Assembly: GCA_023429825.1 (NCBI GenBank)
Contig: JAEZDC010000072.1
Coordinates: forward strand, 20,874 to 84,873
From: Bacteroidota bacterium
GTDB taxonomy: Bacteria > Bacteroidota > Bacteroidia > Chitinophagales > Chitinophagaceae
Length of the DNA stretch: 64,000 nucleotides
Reading direction: 5' to 3'
The position numbers and the translations under genes are program-made. This document shows positions 35,977 through 44,631 of this stretch, one piece after another (the stretch's first letter is position 1; every line of letters begins with the position of its first letter). The notes beneath the pieces are model-generated. The model worked only from the letters and a program-made list of their open reading frames with translations, searched no databases and was not told where the DNA came from.

Positions 35977-37617
35977 AAAAAAGATCATAGAGGATACTGC
36001 AGTAGTGTGGTAGGTCACTGAACCATCCGTACTCTTGATGTAAACATTAAGGTCACCACTTCCACTGATCGGTGCACTACCTACCCTTGATACTGATTTG
36101 TCTAACAGAAATACAACCTGGTGTTTATCATTAAATACCTGCGAAAAACTCACTGTGTTCTGCGAGTTAGTGGTAGGTGTTATCGATAAATGAACCGCAG
36201 TTTTGGTATACGGGTAATGGGTGTTCAGCTCGTAGCTGTACTCTACATATCCGCTATTGGGTAAATAACACCTGTACAAGGAGTTTGCAACGGCTCCCGA
36301 ATTAGGTGTACGATCAGCTCCCCAGGTGTAGCCATTTACACTTGGAATTAAATTGTCAAGATTTACTGCACCATTATAGTATCCCCAGTGATCTCTTTTA
36401 TTACCAATACTATCCTGGGAGCCTTTTGGAAATAGCGGATAGGTATAATCAAACTGGTATCCATCCTGCCGTTCTTTAGAAGTAAATGGTATTACGCTTT
36501 TGAGCAAAAGTTTAGTGGAATCTGAACTTGTATACGTATGGCCTCCTCTCCCCCCACCGTATCCGCTCACGTATGAATTCTGGTATTCGAACAAAAAACC
36601 ATATCGGAAAGCAGTATCGCTTATTTTGATCTTAGATAATGCGTAATCATCAGAAGTGTATTTGTCCTTATTACTGTAAACGAATGAAAGTGTTGTTTTA
36701 TCCGGAAATTCAATGGAAGAGATTTTATAACTGCCGGTTATTCCAACCCCGGGCGCATATGTGGGCCCTTTCCTGCTTCCATTGCTGTTATTGACAAAAG
36801 TAACCTGCGGCAACTTAAACCCGTACTGTATTTCACGGGCAGAGTACTCAAACTTGATCGTATCAGTGTTGAAGGGTGATATAATTCTTGTGAGTTCCCA
36901 ACTGGTTGCATATGGCTTGTCAAAATAACCAGAAGGCATATAGGCAAAACCAGAACCGACTAATCCCATCCAGGTATGGACGATATTTTCAAAATCATAC
37001 TTAACACCATTCTCACCAATTATTCTAAAAGATTTGAGCGTCTGGTTTAGCGATGTCGCCGTTTGATAAGTAGGAATGATGCGCACTTTAGACAAAGGCA
37101 CTGAGGCAATCTGCCCATTTTTTCCAATAACGAATTTTCCGGAGTGGCCGGGAAAATTATACTGGAAGATATCCTGCTGTGTATCGAGACTGTCGAAATA
37201 ATATTTAGAAGCATTACTTCGAAAATCCGTTGGTATTGCACCTGCATACATATAGCCATAGGTAGGCATGTCATCAGGCATACCCCGTACAGTTCGCACA
37301 ATAGATCCGCCTGCATTTAAGTACCATCCTAAACCAACTATTGAAGGGCTTTCACCAACCTGGATCCCACCACCACCGGTGTATTGCAAGCCTACAGACA
37401 GGGCTAATCCACTATTGGATTTATAATTGTAGATGGGGACCGATACATCTGGTGTACCGGTAAATAAATTGACCTCGGCACTCCCAGCCTTGCTGGCGTT
37501 ACCCGCACCGCCGGGCAGCGTAGCCGCATTGGAATAGTTCGGCGCTTCAGCATCCTGTGCAGGTGCTGATAGAGACAATATAAGCCAGGTTGCCAACAAA
37601 AGTTTGCCTTTTCTCAT
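35965..37617 (-). CDS. Rhs/SpvB-like surface protein, N-terminal part
   Basis: I start at the ATG at 37617 (MRKGKLLLATWLILSLSAPAQ), which gives a signal peptide; the longer frame from 37734 overlaps the upstream gene. About 550 residues follow, with the typical N-terminus of Bacteroidota Rhs-associated proteins (SAEVNLFTGTPDVSVPIYNY, GLALSVGLQYTGGGGIQV, VGLGWYLNAGGSIVR). The frame ends prematurely at SSMIFFTRE just after the T6 run on the coding strand. The gene sits 11 bp after the coiled-coil/barrel gene and before the GPx-like and Rhs-lipase genes, so all four probably form an operon. Sequencing error in the homopolymer cannot be excluded. Confidence 0.78.
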   Translation of the reverse strand: MRKGKLLLATWLILSLSAPAQDAEAPNYSNAATLPGGAGNASKAGSAEVNLFTGTPDVSVPIYNYKSNSGLALSVGLQYTGGGGIQVGESPSIVGLGWYLNAGGSIVRTVRGMPDDMPTYGYMYAGAIPTDFRSNASKYYFDSLDTQQDIFQYNFPGHSGKFVIGKNGQIASVPLSKVRIIPTYQTATSLNQTLKSFRIIGENGVKYDFENIVHTWMGLVGSGFAYMPSGYFDKPYATSWELTRIISPFNTDTIKFEYSAREIQYGFKLPQVTFVNNSNGSRKGPTYAPGVGITGSYKISSIEFPDKTTLSFVYSNKDKYTSDDYALSKIKISDTAFRYGFLFEYQNSYVSGYGGGRGGHTYTSSDSTKLLLKSVIPFTSKERQDGYQFDYTYPLFPKGSQDSIGNKRDHWGYYNGAVNLDNLIPSVNGYTWGADRTPNSGAVANSLYRCYLPNSGYVEYSYELNTHYPYTKTAVHLSITPTTNSQNTVSFSQVFNDKHQVVFLLDKSVSRVGSAPISGSGDLNVYIKSTDGSVTYHTTAVSSMIFFTRE

Positions 37618-37627
37618 AAGCGGTATT

Positions 37628-39031
37628 TTAAAATGTCCATCCCACTCTAAACAAAAATGGTTTGGTATGTAAAGCGTTTTGATTGTGTAAAAAATCATAC
37701 AGGAGTTGCACGTTCGTACCTTTCTTTTTTCCAACTTTCACTTTCTTAGTAACACCTAACAAAGCTTTTGCCCGCCAGAGTGATTGATCTGCCAATTGAT
37801 TAAGGTCTTCAAATCTTTGGTTATAGTCTTGTTCGTAACCACCGGTCATCCAAAAGCTTTTTTTGATCTTAACGTCTACATAACTGCGCAAGCCTATGCC
37901 TTCATGAGTCAGCTTTAAATTTTTGAAGCCACTTCCCATCCCCAGTTTATAAGATGCACCGACACCGATAACACTCTGGTCATTCAGTTTATATCCAATA
38001 GTGGTCGCTATATCGGCGGTAACCGGGAAATAACCGTTAGGTTGTTGCGTTTGAAGATTAAATCCTAATTCAAATCGTTGTAAGAACCGTTTAGTCTTTT
38101 GACTATTCGGTGTAAATCCTTCCGGCATTTCAAGATTGCTTGAACTTCCACCAAACTGTTTCAACTTATTTTTCAACTTGTTTAGTTCTGCTTGTGCAAC
38201 TCCCAGTTGATCATTGATCCGTTGCTGGGGGTTGATGCCGACACCAGAAAATCGCTGCGTTAACTGCGCCTGCACTGAAGCTCTTGTTTGCAAACCCGCC
38301 AGGCTTTCAGTAGAACCGTAATTGTCAGGAAGTCGCAATAGCTTAGCCAGCATCCCATTCTTCTTAATGAACGATTGAAATGCAGGCAAATCCCTCAGCT
38401 TAGCCACCAGTTTCTGCTGCATTTTCTTCGGATCTTTCAATAGGCCCTTGTATTCGTTCAGTTGCTGTTGATAATAAAATACCTGCTTGTTGATCCGCTT
38501 CATTTCTTTCACCATTCCAAATTTTTCCAGCTGTTGTTTCAGCATTTGTCTTCGTTCACGCAGTTGCTTTTTTATTTCATTGCTTAGTTGTAGTTGAGAA
38601 CTAAACTTTTTAATTGAAGCTGATGCGGTTTGTAGTTCAGTGGAATTATTACCAGCATGTTGGTCGATAAAAGCCACTGCGCCAGACAGTGAATCCAAAT
38701 TTGGAAAGTATTCTTTGAGCTCAACCGAGTGACTTGAATCGCTAGCCTGTTGCATTCTCTTCTGTAGAGTGCCGGTGAATTCAGCGGAGGAATTCGAAAA
38801 TTTAACTGCCAGGGATGAATCTCGCTTTTTCAGTTTACGGAGCATTCTTTGTTCTTCCTTTCGAAACCTTAATAAAGTTTTCTGAGAATTGCTTGTAAGT
38901 TTATTGGTAAGCTTTGTGAACTGTTGAGTGATCTCATTGGTTTTGTCAGCAGACAGAAAAGTTGGCGGGCGCTCTTGGGAATACAGGCGTGCGCTAATGA
39001 CTAAAATTATGGAGACAAGTAGGCAACGCAT
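37628..39031 (-). CDS. Exported coiled-coil protein with C-terminal beta-barrel-like domain
   Basis: A 467-residue protein with a signal peptide (ending RLYSQ). There is a long lysine- and glutamine-rich coiled-coil region (about 30-270, RKEEQRMLRKLKKRDSSLA, IKKQLRERRQMLKQQLEKFG). The C-terminal 170 residues have alternating hydrophobic strands and end in a terminal phenylalanine (FLFRVGWTF), as in outer-membrane beta barrels. No named family recognised. It heads the Rhs operon, and proteins of this layout accompany Rhs genes in related genomes as far as I recall, suggesting a role in surface display or export of the Rhs partners. Confidence 0.72.
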   Translation of the reverse strand: MRCLLVSIILVISARLYSQERPPTFLSADKTNEITQQFTKLTNKLTSNSQKTLLRFRKEEQRMLRKLKKRDSSLAVKFSNSSAEFTGTLQKRMQQASDSSHSVELKEYFPNLDSLSGAVAFIDQHAGNNSTELQTASASIKKFSSQLQLSNEIKKQLRERRQMLKQQLEKFGMVKEMKRINKQVFYYQQQLNEYKGLLKDPKKMQQKLVAKLRDLPAFQSFIKKNGMLAKLLRLPDNYGSTESLAGLQTRASVQAQLTQRFSGVGINPQQRINDQLGVAQAELNKLKNKLKQFGGSSSNLEMPEGFTPNSQKTKRFLQRFELGFNLQTQQPNGYFPVTADIATTIGYKLNDQSVIGVGASYKLGMGSGFKNLKLTHEGIGLRSYVDVKIKKSFWMTGGYEQDYNQRFEDLNQLADQSLWRAKALLGVTKKVKVGKKKGTNVQLLYDFLHNQNALHTKPFLFRVGWTF

Positions 39032-39448
39032 ACAGGTGACTTTTGGTGTTTACCTGTGTATGTGCGTTATAGATTTGGTGTTTTATATCGCTAGCTCAGG
39101 TATTAAATCAAAGCTAATAGAGGAAGCAAATACAAATCAAGCGTACCAATACTGAACTTTTTGCGTACATGTACTGTTTTCTATTTCATAGAAATTTTAT
39201 ATACTTAGCGGATAGGGTTCGGCCGTTTAAAAGCAATAACTTAATTGTGGATTACCTCGCAGCAGTGACAAAAAATTAGTCAGATGCGTTCCCACTGTTT
39301 AACGGATGTTCGATTGGAATCGGGTTAATGCTAGTGTTAATGTGGGTGTCAATCAGATTCAATCCTAGATTATTCTACGCTGAATCTGAATTAATTCCGA
39401 ATAAGTTTTTCTGGACTCAAAAAGTACTCGCGGGGGAAGCCAAATTAT
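39032..39448. other. Intergenic region upstream of the Rhs operon
   Basis: No gene or RNA recognised. It should contain the promoter of the minus-strand Rhs operon. No terminator-like hairpin was seen for the plus strand. Confidence 0.4.
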
Positions 39449-39721
39449 TCAAGCTACTTTTTTTGAGATCTCTGCCAGCTCTTTAGAATGATTCATTGAC
39501 CTCACTTTACTTAACCCTTCCTCTGTAATAGTAATTGAGACGGGCGATGAAAAAAGAATCAAGTTTTCCGCAGCAAGTCTTTCTAAATGAATTAAGATAG
39601 CATCCCAGGGCTGATCGTGTCTTGCAATGATCTCGACAGGCCTGCAACCATAGTGAGTCGGTTGATGGCTGTTTTCACTTAACTGATAAAGGATGCGTAA
39701 AGTCGAATATGCATTTTCCAC
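39449..39721 (-). CDS. Small winged-helix-like protein, unknown function
   Basis: A 90-residue soluble protein. The helix content and the ending LILFSSPVSITITEEGLSKV resemble the wing and last helix of a MarR/PadR-type winged helix. It lacks a second domain, so it could be a small DNA-binding protein. It faces away from the blaI gene across a short intergenic region. Function not assignable. Confidence 0.5.
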   Translation of the reverse strand: MENAYSTLRILYQLSENSHQPTHYGCRPVEIIARHDQPWDAILIHLERLAAENLILFSSPVSITITEEGLSKVRSMNHSKELAEISKKVA

Positions 39722-39818
39722 ACTACAATTTAGTAGTCTTCAGAAAAACTACTTGTTAAACTTATTCACACTACGCAAGCCCCTGCTACAGTAACAGATG
39801 GAGGTGATTAGCTAACAA

Positions 39819-39855
39819 AACTAAATAATTAGTTTGATAACTAAATTTTTAGTTA
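39819..39855 (+). promoter_or_regulatory. Pair of palindromic operators, probable BlaI sites
   Basis: Two adjacent dyads: AACTAAATAATTAGTT (39819-39834) and TAACTAAATTTTTAGTTA (39838-39855). They lie 30-65 bp upstream of the blaI start. The half sites (A)ACTAA resemble the TACTA/TAGTA-type half sites of BlaI/MecI repressors, so autorepression is likely. Confidence 0.65.
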
Positions 39856-39885
39856 TAGATTTGATTAATAAAAGATTCATTTGTG

Positions 39886-40245
39886 ATGAAACCACTGACA
39901 AAAGCCGAAGAACAGATCATGCAGAGCGTTTGGAAACTAAAAGAAGCATATCTAAAAGATATCGTGGAAGACCAGCCCAACCCAAAACCGCACTCTAATA
40001 CCGTAGCCACTATACTGAAGATACTAATCGAAAAAGGGTTTATAGACGTAGAAGTTCATGGACGAGTACATAAGTACTACCCCATTATATCCAAGGAGCA
40101 GTATTCCTCTAGTACAATGCAAAATCTAGTTAGCAATTATTTCGCGGGATCATTCGCCGATGTAGTGTCTTTTATGGTAAAGAATAAAAATTTAAAAGTG
40201 AAAGACCTTGAGTTGTTACTGCAGCAAATCAAGAATAAAAAATAA
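39886..40245 (+). CDS. BlaI/MecI-type transcriptional repressor
   Basis: A 119-residue winged-helix repressor (GTG-ATG start; I use the ATG). The N-terminus MKPLTKAEEQIMQSVWKL and the recognition region SNTVATILKILIEKGF are close to BlaI/MecI/CopY consensus, and the C-terminal helices (SYFAGS-like NYFAGSFADVVSFMV) form the dimer part with the protease-sensitive linker. It lies 8 bp before the M56 metalloprotease gene. The pair is the standard sensor-repressor arrangement, in which the membrane protease triggers loss of the repressor. Operators lie directly upstream. Confidence 0.92.
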   Translation: MKPLTKAEEQIMQSVWKLKEAYLKDIVEDQPNPKPHSNTVATILKILIEKGFIDVEVHGRVHKYYPIISKEQYSSSTMQNLVSNYFAGSFADVVSFMVKNKNLKVKDLELLLQQIKNKK

Positions 40246-40253
40246 GTATTGTA

Positions 40254-41843
40254 ATGCCTAACTTTTTTTATCTATTACAAGTATCACTATGCAGCCTTGT
40301 GCTGTATGTATACTACTATTTTTTTCTTCGGCACAATCGTTCTCATTCTTTCAATCGATTTTACTTGTTGTCGATATTTATATTATCATGGCTGATTCCA
40401 CTAATTAGAATCCCTGTTGGCACTGGCAATGTCACAAGACCTATAACCCAACCTTTCCACCTGAAAATGTTTGAGGTGATCGCTGACACTAATAGCCAGC
40501 TCGACGAGTTGGTAGTAACCAATAGGTCAGTTGTTGATATGAATGATATACTACACGTCAGCTACTGGCTCGTCTCCCTAACGTTTGCCATCCTTTTTAT
40601 CCTTAGGATTTTAAGACTTTATCTGTTATCACGACAAAAGCCTAAGATTCATGTGGAGGGAGCTTTAGTACTTAAATTAGACGATTCAGATTCTCCATTT
40701 TCATTTTTTCATTTCATCTTTTGGAACACAGAAATTAAATTATCAAGTGAAATAGGAAAGAAAATTCTCGAGCACGAATTAGTTCACATAAAACAGAAAC
40801 ACTCAGTAGATAAGATCGTGGCTGCAGCCGTTTTGAGTGTTGGATGGATCAATCCAATCTTCTGGCTGATTAAAAAAGAACTTGAGATGGTCCACGAATT
40901 TATCGCTGATAGAAAAACCGTTAAAGATGATCCTTCACAACTCGCGCAAATGCTGCTTGCAGCATCTTTTCCTTCGCACGCCTTTAATATGACGCACTCC
41001 TTTTTTCATTCACCAATAAAAAGAAGAATTTCTATGGTAAGCAAAACAACATTGTCCAGATATGCAAGGACTTCGAAGCTCTTTATTCTGCCAGTTTTTG
41101 TCATTGTTATAGCTCTATTCTCTTTCCGAAAAGACACCAGGAAGTACGAAGGGACTAAAGCAGTAACTTATCAAAAACCAAATGAGCAGAGTGCTAATGA
41201 TACTAATGACATCAGAATAGTCGACGTAGAACTAAGTGATAAAGCAAGCCCCATTCACAGTGCAGAACTAAAAAGAACTTACAGTATCATTATTGATGCC
41301 GGGCATGGCGGGAGCGATCACGGTGCGCAAGCGAAGGATGGAACTAACGAATCCGACATTGCTCTTGGAATAGTGAAAATATTATTGGAAGAAAATCATA
41401 ATGAGCTGATCAATCTGATACCTACACGAACAGATGATGTGTATCAATCTCCAAGTCAAAAATCAGAATTTATAAAAAAGAATAATGCCGACGCTTTGCT
41501 TTCTATACATACAGGATCATCCATGGATGCTACCGATGAGGGAATACAGATTTTTATTCCGTCAGAGGATAGTTCATTTCGTTATGACCCTTCGTATATA
41601 CTGGCAAACACACTAGCTAATCCGTTGAGCCAATTTGATCCTCAACTTCAAATTAAACGACGTAAAGTGGGCTCGTGGGCTTTGAGCGATTCATTTCGGC
41701 CTGCAATATTGATAGAAACTGGATTTCTGACTAACGAAAGAGATTTGACTCTTCTCAGGAGTGAACAGTATCAAAGAAAAATAGCCCAGTCGATTTTGAA
41801 AGGAATTGAACTGTATTTACAATTGATGCAGGCTGAGAAATAG
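40254..41843 (+). CDS. BlaR1-like M56 metalloprotease fused to an N-acetylmuramoyl-L-alanine amidase
   Basis: A 529-residue membrane protein. N-terminal helices (about 5-25, 35-50, 97-118) and the cytosolic M56 protease motif H174-E-L-V-H178 with a downstream VHEFIADRK are those of BlaR1/MecR1-like sensors. A further helix (KLFILPVFVIVIALF) precedes an outer domain which, instead of a beta-lactam sensor, is an Amidase_3 domain: DAGHGG (H351), NESDIAL, LLSIHTG and ILIETGF provide the zinc ligands and catalytic Glu. The fusion would couple peptidoglycan binding or cleavage to BlaI proteolysis; this is inference from the domain order. A terminator follows at 41990. Confidence 0.88.
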   Translation: MPNFFYLLQVSLCSLVLYVYYYFFLRHNRSHSFNRFYLLSIFILSWLIPLIRIPVGTGNVTRPITQPFHLKMFEVIADTNSQLDELVVTNRSVVDMNDILHVSYWLVSLTFAILFILRILRLYLLSRQKPKIHVEGALVLKLDDSDSPFSFFHFIFWNTEIKLSSEIGKKILEHELVHIKQKHSVDKIVAAAVLSVGWINPIFWLIKKELEMVHEFIADRKTVKDDPSQLAQMLLAASFPSHAFNMTHSFFHSPIKRRISMVSKTTLSRYARTSKLFILPVFVIVIALFSFRKDTRKYEGTKAVTYQKPNEQSANDTNDIRIVDVELSDKASPIHSAELKRTYSIIIDAGHGGSDHGAQAKDGTNESDIALGIVKILLEENHNELINLIPTRTDDVYQSPSQKSEFIKKNNADALLSIHTGSSMDATDEGIQIFIPSEDSSFRYDPSYILANTLANPLSQFDPQLQIKRRKVGSWALSDSFRPAILIETGFLTNERDLTLLRSEQYQRKIAQSILKGIELYLQLMQAEK

Positions 41844-41989
41844 GCTTTCTTATCAAAATCCTTCGTATAGAAAAGTTTTGAGCCAATAAGAAAAACGCAA
41901 GAGGTAAAAATGCAATACCGAGGGTTGGACAACTTATACCAAACTCTCTAATAGCAATAAAAGGCAATACAATGTCAAAGATTCATACC

Positions 41990-42013
41990 GCGGCCTTATG
42001 GCCGCATTTTTTT
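41990..42013 (+). terminator. Intrinsic terminator after the M56/amidase gene
   Basis: GCGGCC, loop TTAT, GGCCGC, then A and seven T. A strong GC stem in AT-rich DNA. Confidence 0.88.
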
Positions 42014-42122
42014 ACCTATCAGGAGAGCTTTTATTCGGCAAAATTCTAGAGCCTCTACTCAACTCAATAAAATTAAACTGCTTGTCCGTTTTTGACATCA
42101 AAGCGTCCGTTTTTAGATAGTT

Positions 42123-42584
42123 ATGATCATGAACTTTGTGAAAAATAGAATCATGATCACGGAAATTAGTATAGGAACCGGCACCGCAATACTGCTAATT
42201 GTAGTGGTGCAATTACTTTCTCGATTTTTTTCGATGAAACTACTGGCAACAACCATGTTGGTAGCAATTGCATTTATCTACACGGGATTTGCATTAAAAG
42301 ACAACCCTGTTGAGTTGACGTGTCTTGAAATCTCTTTCTCTGTTGCACTTTATCTGATGGCAATCATGGGTTACAGGAGCAATAATGCGTTGATCGCATG
42401 GGGTATCATACTGCATGGCGCCTGGGACATCCTTCATCACAATGGCCTGTTAGTACCAACCGACGTTCCGGAGTACTGGCCTTCATTCTGCTTCATCATC
42501 GACATCATCGACGGGCTGTACTTCCTGATTATATTCAGGCTTCAAAAGAGAAAAACATCAAAACAACTCGGAATCCCTGCATAG
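42123..42584 (+). CDS. DUF6010 family membrane protein
   Basis: A 153-residue inner-membrane protein with about four helices (ISIGTGTAILLIVVVQLL, LLATTMLVAIAFIYTG, ISFSVALYLMAIMGY, FCFIIDIIDGLYFLII). The HGAWDILHH motif with a following VPEYWPSFC is the signature I associate with DUF6010. Function unknown. The start is uncertain: ATG codons at 42123, 42129 and 42153 are all in frame. It is followed after 2 bp by the HMA-AraC regulator, so the two are probably co-expressed. Confidence 0.78.
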   Translation: MIMNFVKNRIMITEISIGTGTAILLIVVVQLLSRFFSMKLLATTMLVAIAFIYTGFALKDNPVELTCLEISFSVALYLMAIMGYRSNNALIAWGIILHGAWDILHHNGLLVPTDVPEYWPSFCFIIDIIDGLYFLIIFRLQKRKTSKQLGIPA

Positions 42585-42586
42585 TT

Positions 42587-43162
42587 ATGTCGATAACCAT
42601 ACTTGCCGTAAAAAACATGGTTTGCAATCGTTGCCTACTTGTCGTCGAACGGATTCTACAAGCGTGTAACATCCCGCATCATCAAATTCTGCTTGGAGAA
42701 CTTCATATTAATGGAGAAATGTCAGCTGATCAAGTAGAACTATTATCCGCCGAGTTAGCGAAAGTTGGGCTGCAATTGATCGACAAGAGGAGTAGTAACA
42801 TCATCGAATCAATAAAACAACTTGTTGCGAGGAAAGCAAGAAACGAAGTGATCGAGGACGATACAAACATTAACCTCTCGCAATACTTATCCAAAAAGCT
42901 TTACCACGAGTACACATATCTGAGTCGTTTATTTTCTGCAGCAGAAGGGAGAACGATCGAAAGTTACTTCATTGAACACAGAATTCAGAAAGTCAAGGAA
43001 CTTCTTACTTTCAACGATATGACATTAGCGGCAATTTCGCTGCAAATGGAATACAGCAGCACCGCTCACTTATCAAAGCAATTCAAACAGGTTACAGGTT
43101 ATACTCCTTCCAATTTTAAACAGGTCACTGCAAAAATGCATTACATCCCTGTTTGTGCTTAA
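42587..43162 (+). CDS. AraC-type regulator with N-terminal metal-binding CxxC, paralog 1
   Basis: A 191-residue protein. The first 70 residues form an HMA-like (ferredoxin-fold) domain with KNMVCNRC (C13, C16). The C-terminal 100 residues are an AraC HTH (RIQKVKELLTFNDMTLAAIS, SSTAHLSKQFKQVTGYTPS). Two paralogs at 60.1-61.4 kb share the MVC(N/D)RC motif. An HMA domain joined to AraC suggests direct sensing of Cu(I)/Ag(I) or another soft metal, which would fit the metal efflux genes further on and the metallothionein-like gene just downstream. The start at 42587 puts the ATG right after the DUF6010 stop; a longer upstream frame is only overlap. Confidence 0.82.
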   Translation: MSITILAVKNMVCNRCLLVVERILQACNIPHHQILLGELHINGEMSADQVELLSAELAKVGLQLIDKRSSNIIESIKQLVARKARNEVIEDDTNINLSQYLSKKLYHEYTYLSRLFSAAEGRTIESYFIEHRIQKVKELLTFNDMTLAAISLQMEYSSTAHLSKQFKQVTGYTPSNFKQVTAKMHYIPVCA

Positions 43163-43168
43163 ACTGAA

Positions 43169-43180
43169 ATTGTATAACGT
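43169..43180 (+). promoter_or_regulatory. ATTGTATAACGT box 1
   Basis: Identical to the 12-mer at 61429 and close to boxes at 56744, 59243 and 60763. It lies 80 bp before the metallothionein-like gene. Candidate operator or promoter element of the HMA-AraC regulon. Confidence 0.55.
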
Positions 43181-43260
43181 TTAGACAAAGTAATATAACA
43201 CCTACCCTGACCACGCTTTCTACTTTTGTTTTATCAAATTATTACAACAAAACAAAAAGT

Positions 43261-43380
43261 ATGAAAACAAAATCGAAAATGTCCATTGCGCAATCAGGGA
43301 AAACAAAATGCGGGGAAACAGAATGTAAATGCACAAACTGTAGCTGCGGAAATCTTTGCAATTGTAAGGAGAGTAAATAA
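43261..43380 (+). CDS. Metallothionein-like cysteine-rich peptide
   Basis: A 39-residue peptide (MKTKSKMSIAQSG start) with seven cysteines in the last 23 residues: CGETECKCTNCSCG, then LCNCKESK. The CxC and CxxC spacing is that of a metal-cluster protein and not of an enzyme. There is no signal peptide, so it should act in the cytosol, binding Cu(I), Zn or similar ions. A box shared with other metal genes lies 80 bp upstream, and a TACTTTTG matching the Bacteroidota -7 consensus TAnnTTTG lies at 43223-43230, 31 bp before the ATG. It is too short to be found by size-limited gene calling. It could alternatively be a metal-binding tail of unrelated function. Confidence 0.72.
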   Translation: MKTKSKMSIAQSGKTKCGETECKCTNCSCGNLCNCKESK

Positions 43381-43428
43381 CCATCCATTCAACAACTCCG
43401 GTTCAGGAGTCATTAAAACAAATCAAAA

Positions 43429-43785
43429 ATGAAAAATAAATTACTTCTTTCGTTGGTACTTTTATTTACCAGCATGACTTTATTCGCGCAGAGCGACACA
43501 ACGAACGTTGAACAGTACTGCCAGGTGATCGCTACGCCCAGGCTATTCAGTAACAAGGTGACCATCGATATTGACTTTGGTGAAGAAAAGAGTTACTGGA
43601 GTGACACACGCCTCAGGAGTTACGATGGTCGATTCAAGAAATTTAATACGATCATTGATGCACTGAATTTTATGGGTAAAGAGGGATGGACTTTCATTAA
43701 CGCTTATCCGGTAAACTCCGGCACAACAGTTATCTATCACTATGCGTTTAAGAAACTTTTTCCAAAAACGGCCTTACGCGAATAA
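43429..43785 (+). CDS. Small exported protein, unknown function
   Basis: A 118-residue protein with a signal peptide (ends LFAQS, about residue 20). The mature part has a beta-rich VTIDIDFGE segment and EGWTFINAYPV, reminiscent of small periplasmic proteins of unknown function. No cysteine pair or His cluster points to metal binding; one cysteine is present (QYCQV). It lies between the metallothionein-like gene and a small membrane peptide, probably in the same transcript. Confidence 0.7.
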   Translation: MKNKLLLSLVLLFTSMTLFAQSDTTNVEQYCQVIATPRLFSNKVTIDIDFGEEKSYWSDTRLRSYDGRFKKFNTIIDALNFMGKEGWTFINAYPVNSGTTVIYHYAFKKLFPKTALRE

Positions 43786-43868
43786 ACAATGTGGTTGTCC
43801 GTTTATGACGTACTACCGTCTCTTAAACACTTGAAAGCCGGTTTAGCTTTGCCTTAAATATCACTACA

Positions 43869-43976
43869 ATGAAAAAGATGAGCTTATCGGTTATTACTTA
43901 CACAACCATAACAACATTATTTGTGTACGGCATTGTTCAGATCATCGTAGCCGTATACACCATCTTCAAAAAGTAA
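43869..43976 (+). CDS. Possible 35-residue single-helix membrane peptide
   Basis: MKKMSLSVITYTTITTLF followed by VYGIVQIIVAVYTIFKK: one membrane helix with basic ends. The stop lies 2 bp before the next ATG, which supports a real coupled gene. Function unknown. Confidence 0.45.
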   Translation: MKKMSLSVITYTTITTLFVYGIVQIIVAVYTIFKK

Positions 43977-43978
43977 AA

Positions 43979-44398
43979 ATGAAAACCAAATTACTAATAA
44001 CCCTCCTGGCGATCATGGCTGGTCTGTCAGGAGCGCTTGCCCAGAACAATTCAACTGCAGACAAAATCATCGGCACATATTGGTCTCCCAAAAAGGATGC
44101 AAAGATCGAGATATATAAAAAAGGAACTCGTTATTACGGCAGAACAGTGTGGCTTGCTGCACCTAAAATCGATAGCAAGAACCCTGACGCCAGATTACGC
44201 CAGCGGAATATGCTCGGCGTTGATCTTCTAACTGATTTCTCCTATGACGATGGAGAATATAGCGGAGGTGAGATATATGATCCGGAAAACGGAAAGACAT
44301 ACAGCTGTAAGATCAGCTTCAAAGGCAAGGACCTGAAAGTCCGCGGCTATATTGGAATTTCACTTTTTGGCAGAACAGAAATATTTCAACATACCTGA
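43979..44398 (+). CDS. DUF2147 domain-containing exported protein
   Basis: A 139-residue protein with a signal peptide (ending GALAQ). The mature domain starts DKIIGTYWSPKKDAKIEIYK and continues with GVDLLTDFSYDDGEYSGG, IYDPENGKTYSC and FGRTEIF, which is the DUF2147 pattern. The family is a lipocalin-like small periplasmic beta barrel of unknown function, common in Bacteroidota. Length is normal. It is preceded by the 35-residue peptide and followed after 20 bp by a small HMA-fold-like gene on the same strand. Confidence 0.88.
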   Translation: MKTKLLITLLAIMAGLSGALAQNNSTADKIIGTYWSPKKDAKIEIYKKGTRYYGRTVWLAAPKIDSKNPDARLRQRNMLGVDLLTDFSYDDGEYSGGEIYDPENGKTYSCKISFKGKDLKVRGYIGISLFGRTEIFQHT

Positions 44399-44418
44399 TA
44401 ACCTTTAAACTGATCATC

Positions 44419-44631
44419 ATGGTTGAAGTATATAAGACAAATGTCCGCTCACAGAAACAGGCTATCAAAGTGATGGAAGCTATTCATTCGACCTTCTCGG
44501 GTCTGATGGTAAACTTTGACCTGCAGGATTGCGACAAAATATTACGGGTACAGAACATTAACTCTGCTGCAGCTACAGAAGTTGAGATGCTTGTTAACAA
44601 CTTAGGTTTTCGCTGCAGCATTCTTCACTAG
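44419..44631 (+). CDS. Small HMA-fold-like protein without CxxC
   Basis: A 70-residue cytosolic protein. The pattern of strands and helices (VEVYKTNVRSQKQAIKVM, FDLQDCDKILRVQN, EVEMLVNNLGFRCSIL) matches a ferredoxin-like fold such as heavy-metal-associated domains, but the metal-binding CxxC loop is missing; two single cysteines remain. It may assist or mimic the metal chaperones or have another role. It follows the DUF2147 gene closely. Confidence 0.6.
   Translation: MVEVYKTNVRSQKQAIKVMEAIHSTFSGLMVNFDLQDCDKILRVQNINSAAATEVEMLVNNLGFRCSILH

Noticed and set aside
42398..42586. N-terminal extension of the HMA-AraC frame into the DUF6010 gene
   Set aside because: The extension overlaps a clear gene in another frame, and the HMA domain starts properly at 42587 as in both paralogs.
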